Source: Planctomyces sp.
GTDB taxonomy: Bacteria; Planctomycetota; Planctomycetia; Planctomycetales; Planctomycetaceae
Assembly: GCA_016795105.1 (NCBI GenBank)
Contig: JAEUIH010000008.1
Coordinates: forward strand, 1 to 64,000
DNA length: 64,000 nt
Direction: 5' to 3'
Shown here: one piece after another, positions 17,845 through 27,673 of the stretch
Layout: each line of letters opens with the position of its first letter
How positions within the stretch are numbered: the first letter of the stretch is position 1
The notes under the pieces: model-generated
The model's database searches: none
What the model was told of the DNA's origin: nothing
Seen by the model: the letters and a program-made list of their open reading frames with translations, nothing else
Translations under genes and position numbers: made by a program

Positions 17845-18663
17845 TCAGCTGCTTGCACTTCGATAATGATTCAACGACCAGTGAAACACAGTTCTGGCGA
17901 CCAGAAGTCCTGCCGTTGATGCAATCATGGCCGCCACGGCAAGTCGCCAGTCGGCAAGCGTTCCGAGAATTACCTGCGAAGGAACAGTGATCACAATCAG
18001 AATTGGAACAATATAGGAGAACGCAAACTGAATCACTTCTCCGGTTTCAACCGTCCCGGCAGTCCGCCCATCATAAATGCTGCGTGGATAACGCGCGAAG
18101 ACAGTAATGTAGAACCAGAAGTCATACAGTCCCTGATTTCGCCCAAACAGAATGCTGGTACAGGCCGTTGTGATCATCAGCGAGTAAAAGAACATCACAG
18201 CGACAATCACATAAAACAAATATCCGAGCACCTGGAAAGTCGAAATGGGCGAACCAATCATCCATAACGATCGCACAAGCAGGGCAATCGACAGCAGCAA
18301 CTGGCTGACCATCGAGATGTTGACTCGTTCCAGTGAGATCAGAAATTGTGTGTCGATCGGCTTTGTCAAAGCAAAGTCCAGTCGTCCCGTCCGTATGTTC
18401 TCACTGAATTCAGCACAGTTGGGCATGAAGAACGCTTCGACAATCGAATTCACCAGCATTCCCGTTGCCATGAAGGCAAAGTACTGGTGCTCCGTCCATT
18501 CCCGAATCGTTGTCACCTGCGAATAAATGATCTTGAACAGTGCAATCTGAGCAGAAAACCAAAACAGACGTGTCAGTACCTGGATGACAAAATTCCCGCG
18601 AAACATCGCTTCACGAATCAGCGAATTTCGAAAAAACGTAAGAAATACTCGCCAGTAAAACAT
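17845..18663 (-). CDS. ABC-2 type transporter permease
   Basis: This 272-residue protein has six predicted membrane segments. It fits the bacterial ABC-2 permease group in which an N-terminal FFRNSLIREAMFRGNF-type segment precedes TM1 and an ENIRTGRLDFALTKPID loop follows TM2. Such permeases normally work with a partner permease and an ATPase encoded next to them. Neither is adjacent here, so the partners must be elsewhere. Confidence 0.78.
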   Translation of the reverse strand: MFYWRVFLTFFRNSLIREAMFRGNFVIQVLTRLFWFSAQIALFKIIYSQVTTIREWTEHQYFAFMATGMLVNSIVEAFFMPNCAEFSENIRTGRLDFALTKPIDTQFLISLERVNISMVSQLLLSIALLVRSLWMIGSPISTFQVLGYLFYVIVAVMFFYSLMITTACTSILFGRNQGLYDFWFYITVFARYPRSIYDGRTAGTVETGEVIQFAFSYIVPILIVITVPSQVILGTLADWRLAVAAMIASTAGLLVARTVFHWSLNHYRSASS

Positions 18664-18726
18664 AAGGCTGATTCGCTTGCCACATTCTCAGAATCAAAAT
18701 CAGACTGCCCATCTACGCGCCAAAGT

Positions 18727-19782
18727 TCAGATCAGTCGCACGATCGGTCCCTTGCCACTGTGTTCATCGATTCTGCCAAGCTCGAAGGCGGGATACTCCG
18801 GTGTCGACGCGGCCCTGATCACGGGTGCCACTGCTTCAGGTGGTACCGCGAAGATCATTCCAATCCCCATATTGAAGACTTTGAACATCTCTTCCGTCGC
18901 CACACTGCCGAGCCCCTGAAGCCAGTTGAACACTCCTGGAATCTGCCATGCAGAACGATCAATCGTCGCACACACATGTTCCGGAAGGACACGTTCAAAA
19001 TTGTCTGCGATTCCTCCACCGGTAATGTGGGCAATCGCGTGGACCGAGGCATTTCCGCACGCTTCGAGCACTGCGGCGACGGTATCGGAATAGATTCTGG
19101 TTGGTCGAAGCAATGCAGTCCCGACAGTTTCACTGAGCTCGTTCACTTGGTCGGAGACTTTTAATCCTGTATGTTCAAACACAACCTTACGAACAAGACT
19201 ATAGCCATTGGAATGAAAGCCGGAAGATGGCACGCCCACCAGCACATCTCCGGGGCGTACTCGAAATCTCCCGTCAACAAGTTCATCTCGTTCAGCGGCC
19301 GCCACACAGAACCCCGCCATATCAAAGTCACCCGGGGCGTACAGGTCCGGCATGATTGCCGTTTCACCACCCAGCAGAGCGGCCTTCGCCTGACAACAAC
19401 CGTCGCTCACCCCACGGACCAGATTTTCCAGCAATGTCGGTTCATCCTTGCCCATGGCAACATAGTCAAGAAAGAATAAAGGAGTTGCACCGAGACAAAG
19501 ACAGTCGTTGACGCACATGGCAACAAGGTCTATTCCGATGGTGTCGAATACACCCGCATGAATTGCGACCTTAATCTTCGTCCCCACACCGTCAGTTCCA
19601 GAGACCATCACGGGGTCGCGCCATTGCCGAAGTGCGCCGATTCGAAATAAACCGGCAAACCCGCCCGGAAGATCCATCACACCCTTTGTGTGAGTCCGCT
19701 TCATCAGGGCTGGCAGTTTCAGCATCGCCTGTTCATACAGTTCCAGATCGACCCCGGCAGACCGGTAACTCATTTCCGTCAT
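18727..19782 (-). CDS. purM: Phosphoribosylformylglycinamidine cyclo-ligase (AIR synthetase)
   Basis: PurM closes the imidazole ring in purine synthesis, using ATP. At 351 residues it is normal in length. It shows YRSAGVDLELYE at the start, SGTDGVGTKIKVA near 83, AMCVNDCLCLGATPLFFLDY near 110, LLGGETAIMP near 157, and HITGGGIADNFERVLP near 255. It stands apart from purN (41.2 kb) and purEK (56.9 kb) in the same window. Confidence 0.96.
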   Translation of the reverse strand: MTEMSYRSAGVDLELYEQAMLKLPALMKRTHTKGVMDLPGGFAGLFRIGALRQWRDPVMVSGTDGVGTKIKVAIHAGVFDTIGIDLVAMCVNDCLCLGATPLFFLDYVAMGKDEPTLLENLVRGVSDGCCQAKAALLGGETAIMPDLYAPGDFDMAGFCVAAAERDELVDGRFRVRPGDVLVGVPSSGFHSNGYSLVRKVVFEHTGLKVSDQVNELSETVGTALLRPTRIYSDTVAAVLEACGNASVHAIAHITGGGIADNFERVLPEHVCATIDRSAWQIPGVFNWLQGLGSVATEEMFKVFNMGIGMIFAVPPEAVAPVIRAASTPEYPAFELGRIDEHSGKGPIVRLI

Positions 19783-20030
19783 ACAACGCGCTTTTCTCAG
19801 TCAGGAATTAAAAGTGTCAGGATTCAGCAGGGTTTGGCACCGAATTGCAGAAGCTGCAGGTCGAACTGTCAAGCGGCGTGAAATTCCGGCGTCGAAGTTC
19901 CCGGATTTATGACTTCCGGCCCAGTTTCATTTTGAACTCGATTTCACTCAGGTTGACGCGCCGTTTTTGCCGAATGCACCGATTATATCAGCTTGTCGGT
20001 CTTCTCTCACCGTAGTAAGGCTCTGGTCTC

Positions 20031-20795
20031 ATGTTTGGTCGCCGAAAAACGCCGGCCTGGTTCTTCGAGAGTGAAACCCAGGTAGAAGCAGTTTCCAGAC
20101 TCCTGTATCTGACCGAATCCGGCAATCCACTCGGTTGGCTGACCGGCTCCGGCGGCAGTGGGCGATCAACGGTCATCGAACAAGTTCGTTCCGAACTCAA
20201 ATCTGCCGGAATCAGTACCATTTTTCTGGATGCCTCCGGGATGGACTGTGATGCGCTGTTTTGGCATCTCGCCACATCACTGCATATCCAGACAGCAGCG
20301 TCTGTCAGTCGTTTTGAACTTCTGCTGAGAATCCGGGACGAGCTGCTGGGCAGAATGCAATGCAGAATCAGGACGGCCGTCCTGATCGATAACCTTCATC
20401 GATCCGCCGGAAACCCGGAACCGTTCCTGTCGTGGCTCCTCGCGCAGGCAGAACAACTCGATGGCTGCCTGTACCTGATCGGGGCCGCACATCCTGCGAC
20501 AAAACCCGCCGTGTTCGCACACTTACCACTGTTGCGAATTCATCTGCTCCCGTTCTCGTCTGCAGAGTCCATCAGTTTCATTGAAGACCTGCTGATTGCT
20601 CGGTCCGGCCATCGGATTTCATTCGATCAGCCAGCCAGCCAGGCACTTGTGCAGCTCTGTAACGGGAACCCGGCCCGACTGGTGAGAATGGCGTCTCTGC
20701 TTGAAGTCGTTCAGAAGACGCAACCCGATCTCCGCATCGATCGCGAACTCATTGAATCGGTTGCCGAAGAATTCGCGCCACGAAGAGCTGCCTGA
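20031..20795 (+). CDS. AAA ATPase of the ExeA/TniB-like type
   Basis: A 254-residue P-loop ATPase. The Walker A is GSGGSGRST (near residue 39) and the Walker B-like strand is TAVLIDNLHR (near 118). The C-terminal part has GNPARLVRMASLLE, a sensor-2-type segment. The opening pattern (F..ETQVEAVSRLLYLTESGNPLGWLTG) matches the ExeA/GspA-type ATPases found with secretion, exopolysaccharide or transposition genes. The partner cannot be told here. It ends in APRRAA, like several glycan-cluster proteins at 46-56 kb. It converges with the next gene. Confidence 0.72.
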   Translation: MFGRRKTPAWFFESETQVEAVSRLLYLTESGNPLGWLTGSGGSGRSTVIEQVRSELKSAGISTIFLDASGMDCDALFWHLATSLHIQTAASVSRFELLLRIRDELLGRMQCRIRTAVLIDNLHRSAGNPEPFLSWLLAQAEQLDGCLYLIGAAHPATKPAVFAHLPLLRIHLLPFSSAESISFIEDLLIARSGHRISFDQPASQALVQLCNGNPARLVRMASLLEVVQKTQPDLRIDRELIESVAEEFAPRRAA

Positions 20796-21938
20796 TCATT
20801 CTCGAAAGCCAAGCTTTCCGAGCCAGCGTCGAGAACTCGAGCCTTTGCCCTGATTTCCAGTCGTTCCGGAAATGGTGCCATCCGGGTTGATTGTCAGTCC
20901 CATCTGACGAGCGTTGCGTTCGAGAATCTGTTTTGTGTGCTCCAGCTGAGTCAGCTGCCGAGAGAGTCTTGCACGTTCCAGCGACATTTCGAGCTCACCC
21001 AGCCGGAGCTGTTCATCCATCCGCATCAGAGTATAGCGAATGGCTTTTGCAAGCTCCTCCGGCTGCGTGTCAGTCATCTTTCGAAGCTGATCAACCGTCA
21101 GCATATCACTCTGATTGCCACATTGACGTCGCAGGCGACTACTCAATGCTGAAATCAGCAACTCACGCTTGTAAAACTCTTCTCGCAGCTGTTCGTCACT
21201 GAGCTTTGAAGTGTCAATCGCTTCCGGGATTTCAAACGGCGCATCGTGCGCAGGTAATGAAAATGCCTGAGTCGAACCGGTTGACGGAGACGATGAGTCA
21301 ACGTGTGCTTCATCTTCAATTTCAACGACGGCGATCTCTTCGTTATCGTTTGAAGCTCCCCTCATCAGGTCCTGCCGCATCTCCTCCCAGGACTTTGCTC
21401 GCGGTCCACTCCGTGCTACGGCCTTAGGTTCAGCGATCTCCGAAGCAACAGTTTCATCCCGGACGGCAGCCACTGAGACCTTGATCGTCGATAAATGATC
21501 TTTAATGCGTGCCTCAGAATCAAATAACAACTTCTCAATGTCGGATAACGACATCTGACCTGACGCAGACTGAAAAATCAGGTCTGTCAGAGTTCTCAGG
21601 ACTTCAGACTGAGATGTAGCTGCTGACGTCTGAACCTGCCGCAGACTTTCTACGGAACTTCGGAACTCGTTTTTTAGTGACTCCGCCACGGCAGTCAGTT
21701 CGTCTTTCAGCAACCGACCGATTTCGCCGGACTCGACGCCCGACGCTGACGCCGTTTCCAACATCTGGGCAGGCTGTGAAATTCTCTGGAGCTGATTCTG
21801 AATGTCGTCCAGCCGCCCCAGAATCGCACCCGACTCTTGCGGATCTGTCGACGGAACCGTTGAGGTGCCAGAAGATTTCGCTGGTCGAAGAGCAGGTGTT
21901 TTTGATGTGCTGCCGACTGATTTCTTCTTTGATGTCAT
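20796..21938 (-). CDS. Coiled-coil protein of unknown function
   Basis: The product is about 380 residues from the ATG at 21938. The opening is Lys/Ser/Thr-rich and probably disordered. Long helices follow (about 40-165, rich in Glu/Gln/Leu), then an acidic linker. A C-terminal coiled coil (LRLGELEMSLERARLSRQ) and a Gly/Ser-rich basic tail complete it. No signal peptide or catalytic motif is seen. An upstream extension to 22154 would add a hydrophobic stretch but has no better start. It could be a structural or scaffold protein; this is not established. Confidence 0.65.
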   Translation of the reverse strand: MTSKKKSVGSTSKTPALRPAKSSGTSTVPSTDPQESGAILGRLDDIQNQLQRISQPAQMLETASASGVESGEIGRLLKDELTAVAESLKNEFRSSVESLRQVQTSAATSQSEVLRTLTDLIFQSASGQMSLSDIEKLLFDSEARIKDHLSTIKVSVAAVRDETVASEIAEPKAVARSGPRAKSWEEMRQDLMRGASNDNEEIAVVEIEDEAHVDSSSPSTGSTQAFSLPAHDAPFEIPEAIDTSKLSDEQLREEFYKRELLISALSSRLRRQCGNQSDMLTVDQLRKMTDTQPEELAKAIRYTLMRMDEQLRLGELEMSLERARLSRQLTQLEHTKQILERNARQMGLTINPDGTISGTTGNQGKGSSSRRWLGKLGFRE

Positions 21939-22239
21939 GATGCAACCTGAGAAAGACGACTGGGCGATGCACTGAGAACTTAGCTCACTCGTACCTCTCA
22001 CAACCCACTCCCACCGCAGTCGCCCCTCCTTTGACGGCGAAACACTGCACCAAAACGGCATCAGCGCGATCAGGACAAATAGGAGAGTCGTTGGGGATGT
22101 GCCGATTCTGTCTTCGAATCCATGCAGAACGACAAAATGGCACATGAATGTCATTCAACAATTGAAGTCAGGCCGATCCTCGCGAAGATGAGTGTTAAGA
22201 AGAGGTTGGTTTCCAGATACTGCGCAAGGACCCTGCGAG

Positions 22240-22635
22240 ATGGCTCGGCTGATTCTCCGAAGCACCATATTTCCCGGCGGGGAACTGATCATCGTTCCGG
22301 AAGACCTCCCCGTGACGATCGGTCGAAGCCGCCGCGCCGATGTGGTGATTCCCGATTCACTTCTGAGTCGTGTTCATGCGGAAATACGCAGGAATTCTGT
22401 TGGACATTTCGAGATCGTCGACAACGAATCTACGAATCTGACGATCGTCAACGATCAGGACATTGAATCCGCAGAACTCAAAACCGGAGACCGGATTCTA
22501 CTGGGTGAAACTGAAATCGCAGTCATTGTTGATGATACACCCGTCAGCCTGCATGATCGCACCACTCGAGAATTGCCCACAATTCAGCGAGGCGACACAA
22601 CAGAAACAGATTCTGATGATCAGTCAACGACGTAA
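22240..22635 (+). CDS. FHA-domain protein
   Basis: A short (131-residue) protein that is mostly one forkhead-associated domain. The phosphothreonine-binding landmarks are present: TIGRSRRADVVIPD (GR near residue 28), SRVHAEI (S-R-x-H near 45) and NESTNLTIVND. The tail is polar with Thr/Asp. FHA domains read phosphothreonine made by Ser/Thr kinases, which are abundant in planctomycetes. No kinase is adjacent. Its 3' end overlaps the converging zinc-ribbon gene by 16 bases. Confidence 0.88.
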   Translation: MARLILRSTIFPGGELIIVPEDLPVTIGRSRRADVVIPDSLLSRVHAEIRRNSVGHFEIVDNESTNLTIVNDQDIESAELKTGDRILLGETEIAVIVDDTPVSLHDRTTRELPTIQRGDTTETDSDDQSTT

Positions 22636-23327
22636 AGAATTCGACCACACTCCCGGCACAACAATATCGTTCCGGTGTTCATGCGAACCAAATCCTGAGT
22701 CGTGATCTTGTTGCTGCACGATGTGCAAAAACTGTCCTCCGCAGCAGCAAGTGCCTCAGCACCGTGTGCCAGTCGCAGACGACCATAGGCATTTCTGATG
22801 TCTCCAGCGCTGAGTACAGTTTCCGCCTGGGCAACCTGTGCTTCCAGCTCTGCAATCGTAGCCTTCAACCCGGCCTCCGCTGCCTGAACTTCTGCCTGCA
22901 CATCCTTCAGATGCTGCTCTTTCTGCTTCAGGTCAGCTTCCTTGCCTTTCAATGCCGAAGCAATTTCGTCGGCCGCTTCCATCGCCGTCAATGCGATTTC
23001 TTCAATCGAAGCCTGATCGCCTTTGGCAGTCTGAATCTGGCCCTTCATGATGTCGTATTCTTTGTTGGAAGAAGCCTGATTCAGCATGCCGGTCAGCTTC
23101 ACCAAATCTGTTTCTTTGGACCGAAGCTTCAAGTTCAGTTCATCCGCGTGCTTACGGCTGTTCTTGATTTCCAGCTTCTGAGCTTCAATCGCGTCGCGTG
23201 CGGCTTTGACAGCTTTCTCAGCAACACTAATCCGTCGAGGCCCCTGTGACAAAGTCTTCTCGGCTTCTCCAAGTTTTCTCAGCAGTTCATGGAGTTTCTG
23301 GAGCCCTCGAGAGAGTTCTGTCGCCAT
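22620..23327 (-). CDS. Coiled-coil protein with C-terminal C4 zinc ribbon (DUF164-like)
   Basis: The 235-residue protein is a long antiparallel-type coiled coil (about residues 5-185). It is capped by a zinc ribbon with CTSC (near 201) and CREC (near 225). This is the layout of the C4-type zinc ribbon family often annotated as nucleic-acid-binding. No enzyme motif is visible. The end overlaps the FHA gene tail to tail. Confidence 0.82.
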   Translation of the reverse strand: MATELSRGLQKLHELLRKLGEAEKTLSQGPRRISVAEKAVKAARDAIEAQKLEIKNSRKHADELNLKLRSKETDLVKLTGMLNQASSNKEYDIMKGQIQTAKGDQASIEEIALTAMEAADEIASALKGKEADLKQKEQHLKDVQAEVQAAEAGLKATIAELEAQVAQAETVLSAGDIRNAYGRLRLAHGAEALAAAEDSFCTSCSNKITTQDLVRMNTGTILLCRECGRILYVVD

Positions 23328-23420
23328 GGATGACGTCCTTCGATTCAGAGATCGGATGATTGAAGCTTCAGACAGATTCTAAGCCACAGCCGCATGTCCC
23401 GATACTGTCACACACTCAAC

Positions 23421-24284
23421 TTACTGAATCGCTTCAAGGATTTTCTGGCAGGCATCGGATTTGTTTAACGCATAGAAATGAATGCCGGGTACTCCCGCCG
23501 CCTTTAATGCCTCACACTGCGAAATGGCATGCTCGACACCAATCTCAAACTGCGATGCCGCGTCATCTTTCGCAGCTTCCAGTCGCCTTGACAGCTCTGC
23601 AGGAAACTGAGTTCCACACATCGAAATAATCCGCTGGATTCTGGCAAAATCCGTGATTGGCATAATCCCGGGAACAATCGGTATCCGAATCCCGAGCGTT
23701 TCACAGCGGTCGCGAAAACGAAGGAAGTTGTCGTTCACAAAGAACAATTGAGTAAAGACTGCGTCCGCCCCTGCATCAACCTTTGTCTTCAGATGTGCGA
23801 GGTCCACATCCAGCGACGGTGCCTCCACATGTTTCTCTGGGTACCCGGCTACTCCGATCCCCATCCCGGAATGGACTTCACGAATTAGTGAAACCAACTC
23901 GTTCGCATGACTCAGACCGCCCTCCGCTGCCTGAAATGCAGCCTGCCCGTGCTGAGGATCACCGCGAAGTGCCATGATATTCCGGACACCTCCGGCGACC
24001 GCTTCACTCAGCCACTGTTCTAACTCTTCGCGAGAAGACCCCACGCATGTAAAGTGGGCCATTGCGGTCCGGGTAAGCTCCCCCTGAATCGTCTTACACC
24101 ACTGAAGCGTTCGGTCTCGAGTTGATCCACCAGCCCCATAAGTGCAGGAAATGAATGCCGGATCGAACTGAACCAGCGTTTCCAGGTGCCTTTTCAGGGC
24201 GATATCCCCCTCAACGGTCTTTGGAGGGAAAATCTCAATCGACAAAACAAACTTACGCTGCTGAAAGATCTGAGAAAGCCGCAT
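23421..24284 (-). CDS. metF: Methylenetetrahydrofolate reductase
   Basis: MetF reduces 5,10-methylene-THF to 5-methyl-THF with FAD, providing the methyl group for methionine. From the ATG at 24284 the protein has 287 residues. Key segments are SIEIFPPKT at residue 15 (the catalytic Glu lies in the FEFFPPK-like motif), [13 protein letters not shown] near 48, HFTCVG near 79, ALRGDP near 108, GVAGYPEKH near 147, and PIVPGIMPI near 204. It lies about 50 bases from trpB on the same strand. Confidence 0.95.
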   Translation of the reverse strand: MRLSQIFQQRKFVLSIEIFPPKTVEGDIALKRHLETLVQFDPAFISCTYGAGGSTRDRTLQWCKTIQGELTRTAMAHFTCVGSSREELEQWLSEAVAGGVRNIMALRGDPQHGQAAFQAAEGGLSHANELVSLIREVHSGMGIGVAGYPEKHVEAPSLDVDLAHLKTKVDAGADAVFTQLFFVNDNFLRFRDRCETLGIRIPIVPGIMPITDFARIQRIISMCGTQFPAELSRRLEAAKDDAASQFEIGVEHAISQCEALKAAGVPGIHFYALNKSDACQKILEAIQ

Positions 24285-24337
24285 GATGGTGTTGCAGAGC
24301 CTCAAGGAACAGATGACAAAGCACAAACAGGTCCGAT

Positions 24338-25558
24338 TTACATCTGCTGGCCGGTCAGGCGAGCAACTTCGTTGACGTCTTTATCGCCTCGGCCTGACAG
24401 ACAAACAACAATCACATCGTCCGGACTTCGCTGGGCAGCCGCTTTCATGGCATACGCTATTGCATGCGATGTTTCAATTGCTGGCAGAATGCCCTCAGTT
24501 CGCGCCATTGTCGAAAATGCGGCCAGTGCTTCATCGTCAAGTATATTCACATAGCTGACTCGGCCGGTCTCCTTCCAGTAACTATGCTCCGGGCCGACTC
24601 CCGGATAGTCGAGTCCCGCAGAGATCGAATGCACGTCCGATGTCTGGCCGTCCTCGTCCTGAAGAACATAGCTGTAACTTCCATGCAGGATTCCGGGCTT
24701 CCCATAAGAAAGAGTACTCGCATGGTCGCCCGGCCGATTGCCTCGACCACCCGCTTCGACTCCGGTGAGCTGTACAGACGAGTCATCAACGAATGGATAG
24801 AACATGCCGGCGGAATTTGAACCGCCTCCAACGCAGGCAACAACTTCATCCGGCAGACGACCAACCTGCTCAAGACACTGCGATCGAGCCTCCCTGCCTA
24901 TCACAGACTGAAAGTCTCTCACCATCATCGGAAATGGATGCGGACCAACAACGCTGCCAATGATGTAATGAGTGTCTCTGACCGATGCCATCCAGTCTCG
25001 CATCGCTTCGTTGATTGCGTCTCTCAACGTTCGTGAACCTGTGGTGACCGGTCGAACCTCAGCACCCATCGTTCGCATAATGAAGACATTCAGCTTTTGA
25101 CGGCGAACATCTTCTTCACCCATATACACCACACACGGGAGCCCAAACCGAGCACATGCGGTGGCTGTTGCGACACCGTGCTGACCAGCGCCGGTTTCGG
25201 CGATCACACGCGTCTTTCCCATCCGCTGAGTCAGCAGGACCTGACCAATTGTGTTATTGATCTTGTGAGCGCCCGTGAGGTTTAGATCTTCTCGCTTGAA
25301 GTAGATCTTTGCACCACCGCATTTTGACGTCAATCTCTCCGCAAAATACAGTGGATTCGGTCGCCCTACATAGTGCTTCAACAAGTCATTCAGCTGAGCC
25401 TGGAACTGAGGATCGTGGCGAGCCGCTTCATAGGCGGCCGTCAACTCATCCAGTGCGAACATCAGTGTTTCAGGCACGTAACGACGGCCAAACTGGCCAA
25501 ATCGCCCACGCTCGTCCGGGACTGCACTTATCGGGTCGGATTTAACGTCTGTTGACAT
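24338..25558 (-). CDS. trpB: Tryptophan synthase beta chain
   Basis: TrpB condenses indole and serine using PLP. From the ATG at 25558 (a TTG at 25576 is less likely) it has 406 residues. The PLP lysine is in [25 protein letters not shown] follows, and [13 protein letters not shown] supplies the phosphate-binding glycines. LSGRGDKDV lies near the C-terminus. No trpA is next to it, so the alpha subunit is encoded elsewhere. Confidence 0.96.
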   Translation of the reverse strand: MSTDVKSDPISAVPDERGRFGQFGRRYVPETLMFALDELTAAYEAARHDPQFQAQLNDLLKHYVGRPNPLYFAERLTSKCGGAKIYFKREDLNLTGAHKINNTIGQVLLTQRMGKTRVIAETGAGQHGVATATACARFGLPCVVYMGEEDVRRQKLNVFIMRTMGAEVRPVTTGSRTLRDAINEAMRDWMASVRDTHYIIGSVVGPHPFPMMVRDFQSVIGREARSQCLEQVGRLPDEVVACVGGGSNSAGMFYPFVDDSSVQLTGVEAGGRGNRPGDHASTLSYGKPGILHGSYSYVLQDEDGQTSDVHSISAGLDYPGVGPEHSYWKETGRVSYVNILDDEALAAFSTMARTEGILPAIETSHAIAYAMKAAAQRSPDDVIVVCLSGRGDKDVNEVARLTGQQM

Positions 25559-25681
25559 GGATCTCGTCAGACTCAAAAAAACTCTTCAACTCAGCAAAAC
25601 GACTCTGCCCTGACATTGTAACCAACAATCGACGATCACCAAATGCAGCTCTGAATTGTCCCGGGATTTACAACGATTCCA

Positions 25682-26197
25682 TCACTCCGGAGTCCGTATA
25701 TCCGATTGTTCCGGCGGAGCGATCCACGAAAAAGGCTCTCCGGGAACGTTCCGCAGAATGCCAAACAGAATAACACCAATTGCAAACGCCATCGCCAGTT
25801 TACCCGGCGATCGATAGTAAAAACGGCGGCCCAGGTCTCGCCCCGGCAGGTCCCAGATTCGCAAAGTCCAGAACAATCCACTCACGAAAATCCACGGCGA
25901 TGTCAGCACCACCAGGGGATTGTAGTGCATCGCCAGCAAAAAGCGGCCATTCATCAGGTGGTGTATGGCACGCTGAGCTCCACAGCCGGGGCAATGCATG
26001 CCCGTCAGCTGGAATGTTGAACATCGAGGAAAATAGGATGCCTGCCCAGGTTCAAACCACCACAGAATCAGGCACCCAACCAGAGCCCCCGTAACAACAA
26101 AAAAGTTGACAACTCGCTCCGTAATCCACGGGCCACGTTGAACAGCATATAACGTGTTTGATGTGGACTTCTCTTCTGTCACGGCTTTGCTCAACAA
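25682..26197 (-). CDS. DUF2752 membrane protein
   Basis: A 171-residue protein with three hydrophobic segments. It carries the DUF2752 signature: TGMHCPGCGAQRAIHHLMNG near residue 66, a CPxCGxxRA motif, followed by HYNPLVVL. The family is widespread but its function is unknown. The Cys pair could bind metal or serve redox roles. Confidence 0.8.
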   Translation of the reverse strand: MLSKAVTEEKSTSNTLYAVQRGPWITERVVNFFVVTGALVGCLILWWFEPGQASYFPRCSTFQLTGMHCPGCGAQRAIHHLMNGRFLLAMHYNPLVVLTSPWIFVSGLFWTLRIWDLPGRDLGRRFYYRSPGKLAMAFAIGVILFGILRNVPGEPFSWIAPPEQSDIRTPE

Positions 26198-26411
26198 TCA
26201 ATCACTCTCACAAACACTCTCACTGAGAGCCAAACACAAACAATGCGCTGAATGCGACTGCAAACACGAAAGTCGCAATCAGAACAATGTCGTTAGTTGG
26301 GTTCGTCCAAAAGACCAGCTCCAGCGAGGAGTTCGTTCAGGGACGCACTACATTCGCTGGCAGGCCGGCTCTGTCTGGTCAATAATTCCAAAACGCACCG
26401 TGGAAAACGAA

Positions 26412-26726
26412 CTACTGCTGTGTACTCGCCCCAATGATCGCAAGTGCAACAAAAATAAAGTAGGCCACAGTGCCCGCAACTCCCAAACCAATGCTGATGT
26501 TGCCCCATTTGCTGGCCTGATCGGCCGTCTGCTGAGCACCAACATAATCGCCGGCGTCGATCTTCCCGTTCACCTGAGCCGAAAACACAATTGCCACAAT
26601 CCCCAACGGCAAACAGCAGAAGATCGTGGACAAAATTGATTTTACCATATGGTTGTTAATCTGTGGGCGCTGCCCCTGGTTGCCACCAAAGTCACTGCCC
26701 GCTTGATATGGAGATCCACCTGACAT
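26412..26726 (-). CDS. CD225/dispanin-family membrane protein
   Basis: A 104-residue protein with a Gly/Gln/Asn-rich N-terminus. Two membrane segments with the CD225 core follow: ILSTIFCCLPLGIVAIVFSAQVN around residues 31-52 and a second hydrophobic helix near 78-99. Eukaryotic members include IFITMs; bacterial members are of unknown function. The start at 26726 has GGGAGAA upstream. It is 214 bases upstream of the DUF2752 gene on the same strand and could be co-transcribed with it. Confidence 0.82.
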   Translation of the reverse strand: MSGGSPYQAGSDFGGNQGQRPQINNHMVKSILSTIFCCLPLGIVAIVFSAQVNGKIDAGDYVGAQQTADQASKWGNISIGLGVAGTVAYFIFVALAIIGASTQQ

Positions 26727-26898
26727 TGATTCAATTCTCCCGTGTCTTGACTTCTTATCGCTTGTTGTTTTGAAATCACAGTGCACGAGAGTCTAATGAA
26801 CGCCTTCAATTCCGGAATCGAAGGCCTGACCGTTTTCCTCAAATTTTGCACCAGTCTCCCTCAGAGACCAATGTCCTCCCCCCCGTGGATCCCGTGTC

Positions 26899-27573
26899 AT
26901 GAATTTTATTGATCGCCCGTCCATGCAGAATTCGCCCGTATTTTCTTCAAAAAACCAAAAGCGACTCTGGCTCCAATTGGCGGTCATCCTCGTCGTAATC
27001 GCCGTCACTGCTCTAAAACCTCGAATCGAATCGTGGTTTGGCCAAAATGGCACCGCCCCCGAATCCAGCATTGCCGAAAACCTCCCGTCTGCTGATGACC
27101 GGTCGAGCGAGCCAACCAAAGAGCCAACCAAAGAGCCAACGGCCGGCGATCAGAACGATCCGCCAGGTTCTGAAGAACGAAAACTTGGGGAACTCAGGGA
27201 TGTCGGGAACAACGTTCTCGAGTCCACCGCAGGACTCAGATACAAACCCGGAAGCGCCGACGGACATCGATCCGACCATGTCATGGAACACGCTGAAGAC
27301 CAGCCTGATAAACGCGTGCACGGCGTCTTCGATGGTGGTCGCTCTAAGGTCTTCGCCATCATCGATGAAGCGTGGGTTAAGGCAAAGAAGGGCGGTCAAG
27401 ATGTCCGTACAGAAAAACAAAACAACCGAACCGTATTCACCGTTCGGATGAATCGCAGGATTGGTTATGTGGGCGGGCAGGATGGCGAATCACAGGATCA
27501 TCCGGAGTGCCGCAGTATCAGGATTGTGATCGAAGGCACAAGCGACATCATCACCGCCTATCCCACCAGGTAA
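26899..27573 (+). CDS. Membrane-anchored protein with a C-terminal nuclease-like (EndoU/BECR-type?) domain
   Basis: 224 residues with one transmembrane segment (about 24-41). A polar linker with an exact EPTK-EPTK-EPTA repeat follows, then a compact C-terminal domain from about residue 113. That domain opens with GHRSDHVMEHAED (two His spaced by four residues). It continues with a VFAIIDEAW helix and a paired FTVRM and RIGYVGG strand, and ends with IRIVIEG and ITAYPTR. The arrangement recalls BECR-fold nuclease toxins, with an N-terminal His pair and a late Thr/Tyr strand. That assignment is my inference; only the anchor and linker are directly visible. The TAA stop lies within a 30-bp repeat. 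Confidence 0.55.
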   Translation: MNFIDRPSMQNSPVFSSKNQKRLWLQLAVILVVIAVTALKPRIESWFGQNGTAPESSIAENLPSADDRSSEPTKEPTKEPTAGDQNDPPGSEERKLGELRDVGNNVLESTAGLRYKPGSADGHRSDHVMEHAEDQPDKRVHGVFDGGRSKVFAIIDEAWVKAKKGGQDVRTEKQNNRTVFTVRMNRRIGYVGGQDGESQDHPECRSIRIVIEGTSDIITAYPTR

Positions 27574-27634
27574 GTTTAACGGCCAGCCGCAGGCGACTGA
27601 ATCATAAGTTTAACGGCTAGCCGCAGGCGACTGA
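27571..27634. repeat. Pair of 30-bp direct repeats, the first containing the stop codon
   Basis: Two 30-base copies (27571-27600 and 27605-27634) begin TAAGTTTAACGG and end CGCAGGCGACTGA. They differ at one base and are four bases apart. The second contains CGGCTAGCCG, a perfect palindrome. The first starts exactly at the TAA stop of the upstream gene, and the mutY stop lies 40 bases past the second. Confidence 0.85.
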
Positions 27635-27673
27635 GTCCGCACCTGCCTCCGCGTCTGAGCCCCACCAATATGT

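Noticed and set aside
26899-27573. Toxin-antitoxin pair
   Set aside because: No immunity or antitoxin gene is next to the nuclease-like protein, and its domain assignment is uncertain.
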